Below are positions 13,007-25,400 of a stretch of DNA of 64,000 nt, in pieces (the first letter of the stretch is position 1; every line of letters begins with the position of its first letter). The DNA is from Salminus brasiliensis (lineage: Eukaryota; Chordata; Actinopteri; Characiformes; Bryconidae), in the NCBI RefSeq assembly GCF_030463535.1, contig NC_132894.1, positions 13,103,433 to 13,167,432 of the forward strand. Reading direction: 5' to 3'. The notes below the pieces were generated by a model that searched no databases, was not told the origin of the DNA, and saw only the letters and a program-made list of their open reading frames with translations. Position numbers and translations under genes: made by a program.

Positions 13007-16000
13007 GAGTTTAACTTCAAACGCGAATCTAATTTAAGTTGGTTGTCACATACATAGTTACACACGGCAGTAAAATGCTTAGGCGACTCTCTGGTCTGGA
13101 TTAAAAAGGATAAAAATTACATTAGTTAAATAGAAAAATAAAAATATAGATAGAAATATAAGAACATAAAAATGCATATATAGAGAAAAGAGATTAAACA
13201 TATGTAAACATAAGAGATAGAGATAGATCTGTAGAATTATGATGAGCAAAATGGATAGTTTTGGAATTTGGAGAACTGGGTTCCAAGAACAGCAATGACC
13301 CCTTAACCTGACCTTTGCCCTACACTAAATTTTCATGAAAAGTTTAGTGAAAGTTTTCATTAAAGTTGTCTTGTTTTTTAAAAATACATTTTTAACTATA
13401 ATTCCCATTAATCCCATCAAATTAAATTATTGGTAAAATAAAGAGTGACATATGGTACAATAAAAAAATATAAATAAACGAGATAAAAATATGTAAACAC
13501 CAGAGGTGGATATCTAAAGTGACTTTTAATTGTGTAAAGTGAATTGTGGTGAACCTCAGTTTGAATGGTGGTTTTCAGGTGTTCATACTTGGTCCGATTA
13601 GCGTGTGGGTTTGTGCTCTTGAAGCCCCACTGACTGACGCGCCATGTGACCAAGCCTGGTCATAGTCCTCTGGTCTCCTAGGAAACTGTTCAGGGCGCCT
13701 ACCTCTTCTAGCCAATCACAGACAAGATGTTCGCTGAGCATTCAGCTTGCCCCTCCCCCTAGCGCTCGCTTTTTAATTCAAGTGTGTTGTTCAGTATGGT
13801 TTTGACAGGCAGAAAAAGGGGGTTTATCTGAAGTACTTCCCTTCATCATGTTTCCTTTTGTCCTTTCTGTCTGTCTGTCTGTCTCTCGCCCTCTCTCTCC
13901 CCCCACTGCCCCCACTCCCTCTTCAGCTCAGCCTCTCTAGCCTGTGTGACATTACACACGTACACACCCTACTTGCTACAGCGCGGCTGGCACACAGCAC
14001 GGCTGAGTGGGTGCAGACTGGCCTTGAGATATCCTACACTTCAACTTTGTTCTTCATGTGACGCTCGAAGAGTGGCCAGAAATAACGCCTTTTAATTGCT
14101 TTTAACCAACTGTCCTTAAATATTTTGGGAAGCTTCTAGCCAGGCTGGCTTTGATGACTTGTCATGGATTTACTGTATTGTTTCCTAAAGGAAACCTTTG
14201 ACAAGTTTTCTCACTTTCTCTTTTATTATTTATATTATTTTATCACATATATTTGGAGTGCAAAAATGTAGGTTCCATAGTTGAATTTAATGTATTTTTG
14301 ATTTTCTAAATGAAAATACATGCAGGGTCTCTATAGGAAAAACACATCTTCACATTTTAATGCACAATAACTGACTTGATTTGCTTAATGTAGCACTTTT
14401 TGGGGGAAAGAAACATGATTGTATACATACATGTATTAATAACTATATCATGTTTTATGCCATAATATGTTTTCTTTTTCAGTATATTAATCTCTGTATT
14501 TTGACATTTTTAATATTTATTTTAAAATATTAATTCTATTAGTTAGTTTGATTTCTACTGAGGATTGAATAACTTACTTCACATTAGTTAGATAATCATA
14601 CAGTACATATCATTTTAACAGAGGTGTCCAAACTTGGAATATGGCTAAACAGACATCACATACATACTTTATGTTCCATCACATATAATAATAATCATGT
14701 ATATATTAATAATTTGTTGTTGTTGTTTTTTTACAATTTATACAAATAAAAAAACAGAACCGGTTTCTAGACACTTGGGCCTACAGTGAATTTTGGCATC
14801 ATTGCGGTCATATGCTTCATTGATTGTGTTTTTATTAGTTTTTAAAGCAATAAATGGCATCTTTATGCATTTGTGTGTCCGGTTAAGGTCATCAAATGCT
14901 TAGATTTGTTTGGCACCTTCTGTTCACTGTAGTCTTTTCCAGTTAATAAACCTCTGTGTTTTTAATACCTTCTCTACATTTCATCACATAGAATCAGTTG
15001 TGTCTCGTGTTTGTTTTAATAGCACAGTCAAATTCCTGAACTTTTCAGTAATTAATGAATGACCCCTTTCATGGTCTTCCCATAAATGTTGTTAATATAC
15101 ACATATCAGCAATCATATTGTTTGATACACAGGTACACAATACAATATGCACTGTGAAATGAATAGTTTGATTTTATGCTGTAAAGAAAAAATCCCCACT
15201 TAACCTTCTGCTCAGAGTCCACAACCTCATATGAGGACGTTTTCCCTGTTTCGTATTTATTACTGTATCAACTTGTACAAATACGAAGATTGATTTTGCT
15301 GCTCTCTAGTGGAATCAGTAGCACACACATCTCAGCCCATCTTAGTGCCCATCTCTTTTTAATCTTTTAAGATAAGCACGAGAAGAAACAGCACTGCACA
15401 AAATATTTTTTTGGTTTAAATTAATTAATTCATTTACAGTGATCAAATAACTTTTGTAATTTGATCGGATTCCCTAATAAGGTGCTTTTAACAGACATTG
15501 ATTAGCCAATGTGGTATTAAGCAGTACTCATACAGGGACAGTGCAATAATATTATTGTAACGTTTACTTATAGTTTATTATAATGATAATTTAATTAAAA
15601 ATTTTAAGTTAAGAACAGGACTAGATACATCATTCCTTGGACTTGTGCTGCATCTAGTTGGGAACATTTCACTGGTAGAGAAAATAATTGTAATTAGCTG
15701 AAGATGTAAAAAAATGATGGTTTCTGAAGCAAGGTAGTGACCTTAAACGCACCTTAAAATGCCCAATGGACTGTCCTTATCCTAAACATCGTCAAAACAA
15801 TAAGTGGATAGACCTGGATAGAAGAGCAGTGCATGCAAGATGAGCCAAGACCCTTAAAGAACTGCAAGCCTTTTGAAAGGACAAATGGGAGAAAATTCCT
15901 CAAAGAAGACCTGAAAGACTCTTCTGCTACAGAAACTGTTAACTAGCTATAATACTGTAAGTCACAAACCTGCATTATTTAACAAGCCATGTTGATTTGA

Positions 16001-16718
16001 TATGCGATATAAAGGCATTATTATTCATGCACATATCATTCATGTGGAGCTGAATGTAGCCCTGCCAAGGCCCATCCTTGCAGTGGCTAAGAGAGGGCCT
16101 ATCCCCTTACAGATCAATAGCACAGTGCAAGCTGGCCTGCTTTCCAGGGAAAGTGATATGGGGTCATACAAAAGAGCCACTGTTGTTTTCCTGTGTGTTG
16201 ATTTTCCCCGGTGCTGTAAAAGCAAGATTCGAGAGACCCTTCTTTGGTAAACAGTCATTCCTTTTGCAGGCTCTTGATGTGCATTTGTACATTATTACAA
16301 TACATTATTAATTCTGTGTTTTAGGACTTAACACTACATGCCAGTGGTGATACTATCTGCCAGTAGTAGCAGAATATCTTTGACATTGTAACGTTCTCAT
16401 ATTTAATGTAATGATATATGTTTCAGGTAATGTATATTTATCACACAAATTGTAAAAATCTACTAATGTTTTCAAATGGTGTGAAAAGTATAATAGACTG
16501 TTACTACTATTAGTACTTACTACTATTAATGTTAGGATGTACTATTATCATTGAAAGTATTATTAGTAGCAGTAACATATTTAAACTGACTTTATGAATC
16601 TCTTTGTATCTCTTCTCTCTTTTAGAAAGTGATGAAAAGGTGCACTCTGCCTCTGTTCTTCCCTTGATGACTCTGATCCTCTAGAGGGCAGCATAGCCAC
16701 CCTGCTGTTGGCTTTCAG
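11971..16718. other. No gene recognised
   Basis: AT-rich sequence with a TTG microsatellite. Two similar short stretches near 12860-12960 and 13220-13340 (gtaggattatgatgagtaag versus gtagaattatgatgagcaaa) show a local duplication. A possible transposon remnant lies at 15720-15960. No exon could be supported. Confidence 0.45.
12977..13006 (+). repeat. (TTG)n microsatellite
   Basis: About ten TTG units. Confidence 0.9.
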
Positions 16719-16964
16719 CACATAGATCCTTGAACTTTACTGGCTTCAGCGGTCTGCACCTGTTACCCCTCTCCCCTGCCCCTGTTCCCTCTTCTCCAGA
16801 CTGCCCCATACAGGGCCTCCTGGAGCCCCGGGCATCCTTCAGCCTCTGCGGGGAGCAGGAGGAGGGATGTGGCTCCCTCTCCCAGCACCACTGCCTCGCG
16901 CCCGGAAACCTGAGGCATGGCCCTGTCCTGGATAAATCACACCAGGATGTGTCTACTCTCACAG
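16719..16964 (+). CDS. hap1: Putative upstream coding exon of the hap1 long isoform
   Basis: The frame is open from 16697 to a donor at 16965 (acag|gtaaaa), ending phase 1, which fits exon 19432 exactly (G+AC gives Asp before LCSGVDLPEVE). The region is GC-richer than its surroundings and has a strong polypyrimidine acceptor at 16799/16800, with another possible acceptor at 16718/16719. The peptide (…LRHGPVLDKSHQDVSTLT) is not recognisably conserved. There is no in-frame ATG, so at least one more exon with the start codon must lie upstream if this exon is coding. It could instead be a 5' UTR exon or chance. Confidence 0.4.
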
Positions 16965-17629
16965 GTAAAATAATTCTGCAGTTATTGATGGAGGTTGTAT
17001 TGGTCACTTTCCCATTATCCTTTCTTGGATATGGATTAAGCCTAGGGCTGTATTGTTTGGTCAGTTGTTGGGTAATTTACCTTTAAAAAGCCTTTTTGTC
17101 TGTAAACAAACTCGTTGAAATAAGTTATTCGATGTGAATCGATTTGAAATAAATTCAATAATCAAACAATACATTATTATTTGATTATACAACAATGTAC
17201 TGGCTCAATACAGGGGAACCAGGATTCACAATGTCTACAACACCAAACTAGCCATTTTATTTGATATCCGAAATAACCTATGAGCCTTTATGGTCCGTCC
17301 TGTTTTTATATATATATATATATATAATGTTGATATGGTAATATAATGTATAAATAATGCATGTTATATTGTTTTGAAAAAATACTTTTTGAGACAAAAT
17401 CATCTTTAATCTTCTTTAACTGTTGTTAAACAATGTCATAGGCACTAACTTTCTGTAATGTAGCTTTTAGAGGTTAATTCATTTGGTTCTCATTTGGTTC
17501 ATATCACAACCACAAATCTGACTCTAAAACATCAAACCACTGTTTGTTTACATATGGTTTAAGTCACACATAAACAGATACAATCTCCATTTCTGTTTTT
17601 ATATTGTTTCAGTTATATGTTTATTTACA

Positions 17630-17790
17630 GTTGTTCTTACATTGTGTCAAAATTCATTGATAAATGTGCCAATAAAAATGCTTCAAAATCTTTTTACATT
17701 GACTTCCTGAAAGTTAAGATAGATTTTCCCTTCCCTTTCCTTTCTTCTTTAAAGTTGCCATTTGGAGATTCTAATTCTAAGAATGTATTA
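17630..17790 (+). repeat. Dispersed repeat family (aatagaaatgct type), copy
   Basis: It shares caataaaaatgcttcaaaat, then a gttaagatagattttccct-like segment and tttggagatt, with segments at 22560-22670, 59500-59660 and 62870-63000. Boundaries are uncertain. Confidence 0.4.
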
Positions 17791-18675
17791 ATTGTTTTAG
17801 ATTCATATTTCCAATGCACACAAACATTTTACAAACAGATTTTACAGACGATGATGATTCGGGAAGTAATGGTTTCCGTAATTCAGATCTCTTATATTAC
17901 CATTTGTTTGGTCTTCTTCATGTCCACAAACAAAATGACCATGTTTGTCCTGTAGAGTGCAGCAAAGGCAGGCATTTATAAAAGGTCTTTGAGTTTAGCT
18001 CAAAAGAAAAGGAAAAAAAAATCATGCTTCGCTCTTTAAAGGAGTTGCTGAAAGCTGAATTCTAAAATTATATCTTGCTAGTAATCATCATAGACCACAT
18101 TACATACATTTTGTACCACAGTTATTTTAATACATACAATTATTGTTGTTTTGTTCTTCAAATTTATGTAATTCCATAATTAATGTTTTTTCAGATAAAA
18201 TAATTTGTTTCTTTTACAATAAGTTTGATCAAATTCAAATCATAATGCAGGCAATGTTTGTTTTTGAAAACTGCTTGTTAGTGGAAGAGGAGTATCTAAA
18301 ACATGTATGCAAAAGTTTTGAAAACCCTATTTAAATTGCATATTTTCTTAAACTTAAATATTGCTTTTCTCTAAATTTGATTGTAGTATTTCTGTTTATT
18401 TGCTGAAATGAACATGTCTGTATAAAATCTTTTTGCAGTACTGTTAATTATATTGTTCAACATGTGACCTCTATGGCTAGATTTATGTTTATCTGTTAGC
18501 TCTCCGGCTTGTCGACAGTTTGGTGTAAACACCTCAAACCGTCCAAAACCTCACAATAGCATCACATGAAAAACATATTTTTATTAGAATTTTGATTAGA
18601 ATTCAATTAGTTTTCTTAAATGTGTATCTTGGTCAGGAATCATCAGTGAGCTCTAAATATGTCTACATAAAGTAC

Positions 18676-19172
18676 GCTATATATCCTAATGTTTGTGGAC
18701 ACCCCTTCTAATGAATGCATTCAGATTAGTTTATATTGCACCAATTGCTGACACAGATGTACTGAAGAACACACACAGTCTTATTCTATTGGCAATACTT
18801 CTTTACAGAAATTAAATAAGCTATGTGGAGCAGATAAACATGGACCTATTGGCACCATGCCAAGTTCGATGTGGAATAGTGAGGTATACAGCCCCTCAGC
18901 ATTGAGCTGTGAAGCGGTGGAACTGTGTTCTGTGGAACGACGGATGGTGCTCCATCCAATGTGATTGGGGTGAGGTGGGGTGGTGATCATTCAGCATCCT
19001 GACCTCGCTATCAGTCTTGTAGTTGATGAATGCAGTCAAATCATCATAGCAAATCTAGTGGAAAACTTTTTTTTTGCACAGTAGCCAACAAAAGCAGGAT
19101 CAACTCTTTTTTTGAATACCCTTGATTTGGAAGAGACAATGAATAGTATCCCAGTACTTTTGTCCATCATTG
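18676..19172 (+). mobile_element. Non-autonomous Tc1-like element (MITE family, copy 1)
   Basis: The left end (ctaatgtttgtggacacc) and right end (gtacttttgtccatcatt) form decayed inverted repeats. The interior shares long stretches with the copies at 33635 and 39758, such as ggagcagataaacatg and agcattgagctgtg. It lies upstream of hap1 exon 19432. Confidence 0.75.
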
Positions 19173-19431
19173 TAAGTGTATATTGTAATATTGGGGTGGA
19201 GGTACCTAGAATTCTTTACAGCTTGATTTTTATTAATTACCTTGTCCCTGGTTTTGTTTATCAAAAAGGTTTCTTGTGCTAGAGGTTAACAGGTGACTAA
19301 CACCTCTGTGTTATCCAGGGATATCCAAGGTTGCTCCCTATTGTAGGTAGAGGTCTAGTTCTAATCCTAGTGATGCCACAACTGTAGACTCTATAAACCA
19401 TGGGCTTATTTAATTTTTCAATGTTTCACAG

Positions 19432-22400
19432 ACCTGTGTTCAGGCGTGGACCTGCCGGAGGTGGAGATAGTGAGTTTGCTGACTGAGAAGTTACCCAGAT
19501 ACACTCTGCGGGCGGACCATGTGTTTGGGTACGAACATGATGACTGGCTGCACACTCCACTACTGCAACCAGAGGCCGCTCTGGGACTTACCTACGAGCA
19601 AATCGACGAAACCTTCAAGTACTTCTGTGAGTCCAAACTTCACCTTCAGTTTCTTTTGCTGAGGCACCGCCTGTATGATAAGACTGCTTATGTGTTCAGA
19701 ACACACCTGTCCAACTGTTCCAATCAACAGACTGAGAAACAGCTGTTTTGTGCTTGTAGTCTGGGTCTGACTGAAAGGACACATGCAATCTCAGTTAGTC
19801 TGATATTATCATTGAAAGTGCATGGCTGCATTTAGTCTCAATTCCATGACTTTCACAGAGAGAATCATGAATTGTTGATAATTCACAAATCATAAGATTA
19901 ATGGTTAATGTTTACTTTAGACATTTTATCTACATATATTTTAGCTTTATTTTAAACCCTAAGGTTTCTCTTTTCATCTTTTAACTGTGTAGACATGGAA
20001 GGTATGTACTGTTATGAGTCCAAAGACTTGCATACAGTCGATGACGAAGCTTTAGGACACAAAAGATTATTTTTTCTGCTTCGTCATTCTTATCTCATGC
20101 TTCTCATGCTACATCGTTTTGCCTATTTGGGAATGACTATCAATAAAAATAAGCGTTCTTCAAATGGTTCTTTGAGCGATGCCATACGAGAACCACCTTT
20201 GGTTCCTTAAAAAAAGAAATAGAATAGAAAGTATAAAAGGCATTTTAAAGGTCTAAAGAACCTTCGCTTGTTGCAAAGATTCTGTATAACTTTAAATGTT
20301 TTTTTTTTCACAATTGAAGTCTAAATATACTTCACCTATCATCTATCATCATCTATAATATGTAGGAGCATGTTGTAGTTCTGTTACATACTTGCATGCA
20401 TAGCCTCCTTTCTCCCTGTTCTTTAATGGTCAGGACCCCAGAGGACCACCACAGAGCAGGTATTAGTACTTTTGTAATTTACTATTTTATTATTTAAGTG
20501 ATTAATAAGCAACCATACTTTAATAATTAATAAACTGTAGAAACCAGACTTATCTGAACAGTAACTGTAATATGTTATAGGACTCCTCTGGCTTTAATGC
20601 CATATTAACATGACAGTTTCCTAAAATAAACTAAATGAACAGATTGCCAAACATTTTTCACTGCTGTCCACTTCTAGTGATTTAAATCCTCAATGGTTAT
20701 TGTGCTTCAATGACATCACCTCATACATACTGACTCATCAACCCACTCCATTACTTGATAAGTTATATGGTATCTTACGTTGTCTTCCTAATCGTCTTGT
20801 TGGCATTTATCCACCAAAAAAAAAGGTCTAGAACCCTTTGAACAGCTGATTAACACGAGTGTGTGATGTTTACACCTGAGCAAATTGTATATCAGGCTTG
20901 TTTTTTTTTTTTTTTAGAGTAAGAGACCACTATGTAAAATATGCATTTTCAGTATGAAATTCGCACACTAATGAAAGAAGAATGTATTGATATATAATTT
21001 GTTCATGACCTTCTCAATGTTTAATCAAATACATTTGAAATACATTTATAATTTTTCATTTTGTGCAATCACAATTGCTAAGATAAGGATTTCAGAATGA
21101 AAAGAGGCTAGCTATATATAAAAGTCCAGCGCAGGTTGTTTACAGCAGGGAACTATCCCTATCCGTATATCCCTATACGTCTCCATCCCTCTAGGAATTG
21201 AATTAAGTTGAACTACCCACCCTGTATGACCTTAAACTCTGTGGAAGGATTTGGAGTAGTAGGCTGACCCCTTATGCAATTTCTGTTGAAACCTGCTACA
21301 CCATTAGCAACTTGGTGGTGGTTATCTTCTTAACACAGGTGGTTATCTTCAGTACTGCTGTTCACCACTAGGGCACTTGGTCTTTTCCACCATCCTTCTT
21401 TTAATCTTGATCACTTCCCTTCCACATGGCCACAGAGGCCAAATACCTGTAAGCCGATTAACTGCCTGCTTTTTAAGTATAATTAGCCCCTTCTGCTGCT
21501 CCTGGCGGCATCTCTCGGCCAGGCAGCACCTTGCTTGGACCTTGTTTTCAGCTGTGCTGACGTCATTAGGGCCAGGTCAGTGTAGACAGATCAACACCTT
21601 GCCTCGTTTCAGTTGGAAACTACTCAACACTTAGGTGGACTAAAGTTGGAGATTGCGCTAGCATTTTGGTGTACAGTCTATAGGCCGGAGGGTTATGGGC
21701 TTAGTGGATTTAATGGACACACTTAGAGGCTGTATTTAAGATTTGAGGGGATTTTACGATAAAGAGGTTCACAAATCTTGACTGGAATCTTTTAAAATAC
21801 AGAAGCCAATTCATTCTGACTTAGGTCATTTAAAGGAATGCACAGTATATCATTGTTTATATCTCAAAGACTGAAATATGTAGAAATGCCAGCAAAGTCA
21901 TGCAGAGTGGGCTTGGTCATCATAGAGAAACCAAGTGCTCTGATTTTCTTTACGAGGTGGTGATAGAAACTGGGACATGTGTTTTTATTTACTATCTTGA
22001 GTGAATCTACTCATATCTTGTGCATGTTTTAATGGTATGTTGATTTTGGGAAAGTAGTGGTAATGTTTTGGGCTATTATTATGACTTACTATGGGCTATT
22101 TGGGCTATTATTATGACTTACATGTCCATCACCCCTCATGTGAATATATTTTCAAAATATATATTAGCAAAAATATTTTTGTAAATAAAAAATATATATA
22201 TCTCTGACATCAGACAACATATTAATAATCATTTCATGTAAGAAGGTTTTATAATGTATTGTTTTGAGGCACTGAACAGTTTGGATGTCTGGTTCCTGTC
22301 ACCACTGCTGTAAACAATTCTTTGGAAGTTTCTCTTGAACGGAACTCTTCACATCAACCCCTTCTCCCTATTACCTTGTTATTATCTTAACAATTAGCAG

Positions 22401-25400
22401 AAACATTGTGGAATTGCTATTTAATCGTTAGGGCGCCATCTGCCTTGATATTACAGATGTATGTTTTTTTCTCTCCATATTTTCTGAAATAAAAAGCACA
22501 GGCCAATCCTTAAACCACATTGCCACTTCTTGACATAATGTGAATCTGGAAGTTGATCTTTACATTTATTACAAATTGTAATAAAAATGCTCCAAAATGA
22601 CTAAAAATTAAAGTGGCCATCTTGGAAGTGCAAGATTTTTATGTGACCGTGATGATATGATCATTTTTGTGAAAGGCCTTAGTATTTTTAGTCATATTTA
22701 AGTTAAACACAAGGAATTCACATTTAAAACCACACACTTAGAGCTGCTCAATACATTGTTAACATCAGATCGTCCTACACAGTAAACAGCCAACGCAGTA
22801 AACGTCCTAAACAGTTGTCCAACAGCAGTTATAGTAATGATCTCTTTCCTTCTGATCCTGCTGGCCTTATTAACTGGACTGTTGTTTGTCAGTGTATCAG
22901 ATATTATTGCTTTAGCTCTGACTAATACTGGACAAGCTGTTCCCACAGTGATCTTCTTACCCTGCAGCCAACACACAGCTGCTCGGCCTTGTTAAGGCTG
23001 ACCACCCAAGTACACCTGAACTTGTGTGCATGTCTGCCTTTAGTGCATAAGTTTGATTTCGTGCTCTTCATGTCCCTTGTAATCTCTGTCTTTCATTTGC
23101 ACATCCATTAAGGTGAACGTTTTACCTGCATGTGGACTATGTCAACTAGCAAACTAGAGTTTATATCATATCATATGCATTGTATGTAAACACACAAGCA
23201 GCACCTCATATGGCATTAGTAAGAGTAATAGATGAAGCCTGGCTGATGTTTTTTGATCTTTGAAATTCTCGCAAAGTGACTGGGCTGTGGCGTTAAAGGG
23301 TGTGCTGGGGTAAACATTAAACATTAACCATTAGCCTTTATTCGTGAAGACACACCTGGCTTTCTAATCGCCTGTAACAACTGTACAGATAAGATGTTTT
23401 TCATCTTAAACACTCCTTAATCACTGTTAAATTCACATTAAACCAATGGAAGATTTGCTTACATCAGAATTGTTCATCTGATAAGTTTAATGTCTCAAAG
23501 CTTTTTTTAGATTTCCTTTTTACAGTTATCAAACTTACATATAAACACTCAGCAACCAAGTGTAGGTTCACTGGTTGTTTTGGATAGTTAATATAAAGAC
23601 CATTTTTGTGTTGTAGACATCACAACCCCATACACCATAAAGAAATCAGTGATTAGATAGTATGATCACAGTATATTAGATAATTAGAGATGAGATCGGT
23701 CAGAGTGATCAGTCTCATATAGTTGATTCTGTGACAGTCACATTTACACTTTATCATTTTTTCACGGAAATGAACATTTGCTCTAATAACTGCTTTGGAG
23801 GCTTCATTTTCTGCAATTTTCATTATGCCGATTTTTCATTTTTTCCCCGTGCTGTATGTGCACAGAGAACTGTGGTTGAACGAGGGCCAAGAAGGATACA
23901 GTAGTTGTCTTTCAAAAGACCCTGAATGTAGGGGTACTTTGAAATAGCCTTCTGTGACGTAGCGGCCAAGAAACGCAACCTACCTCAGCTGCAGCCTAGG
24001 CTTTGGAATGTAGCTATTGTTTACAACCGGAAGCTGTTTAACACTACTATTTATGCTCCTTCATCAATGTTCGTTACACAATTTAGATTAAATTACAGCT
24101 TCAGATGTCCGTGCTTAATCTACAATAGCTAAACATGTTCAAACATGCTGTTAAATAAATGTAATATAGAGAGAATAGTATTAGTGACAATTTGACTTAA
24201 AATGATTCTGTATGCTATCAATAATATTTTTTAGAAAATTGAGAGAAAATTGGAATTGGCCAGTCACATGTAAAAAATATCTAAGTTAAGAAGAATCAGA
24301 TAAGAAAATTTCAGTCAATGCATCTCTAATTGTTTGTAGGTGGATTTGCCCATATATAGTTTATAACATACTCTATGTAGGATCTAATGTTGAATAATTT
24401 ACCATTGTAGAACAGCTTTAGGTTTTTAGAAAACACTTCTTTCATTCTTACTGATTCTAGACAGAGAGTTTGTGATTTGTGGTCACCTGATGAGATCAGA
24501 CTTGTGTATATATGTTCCTATAAAACTGTTCTACCAGTTCTTTGACCTGAATCCCCTGAAATGAGTAAAGAAGATACAAAATGATATATGCAGGTAGATT
24601 CAGGTTGCTTGGTTGGAGTTTTTAATTGAGCTGGGAAAATATTAATATCTTACCTAATAACTCATTAATGACTTTACTCTTTTTATTTCTAATCCATGTT
24701 CGGACCATCTGAATAAAATATAATAACCATAAATGTGAATAAAACTTCAGTTTCTCCCCCGCCTGGTCAGATTTTTAGGAGACTTCGATGTGTACCTGGC
24801 CCGGAATTGACTGTCTGGATCTAAAAAATAGATGTGGTTAGAAGTTAATATTTGATGTAGAAAACATTTCCAAAATGGAGTAACAGTAGACTGTCCCAGA
24901 TCTTCAGGGTGTCCGAGACTGTCTGAAGGGAAAGGGAAGAGTTGATGCTGATAAAAGAGGTTGATAACTACTGCACTAGAAAGTATAAACGTCCCGTATA
25001 AATGTAGGCATGTCCCTGGGTTCAGATGTACAATTCTGATCTGAGGTATCTGATGAAAACATACTGTATATTCCTACAGATGAGACGAATGTGATTCTCA
25101 GTGTTTTTAACTACAAATGTTAATTACACACTATGCTGGAGTTTTTGTTAAAAATGAAAAGTGCTAGTAATATATTTGAGTTAGTAGGGGTAAATAGGCT
25201 GAAGCTTGGTGTCCTAAAGCTAAAGCTTGCAAGTCATCTGTCAAAGACCTAAATTATTCATTCAAAAGTCAGAGCTGTCGGGACAGATTTGGAAGGGGGT
25301 TTTTGGAACTTTGCCATACTTCTTTACAGATTGACATCACAATCTAAGACATCATCAAAAAATGGATGCACAGCTCGCAGAGTTTTGAACAAATGACTGC

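Noticed and set aside
19994-20002. 9-base microexon-like segment (tgtgtag, then ACATGGAAG, then gtatgt)
   Set aside because: It would insert three residues into the conserved KYFLLCSERV junction; nothing in the family supports it.
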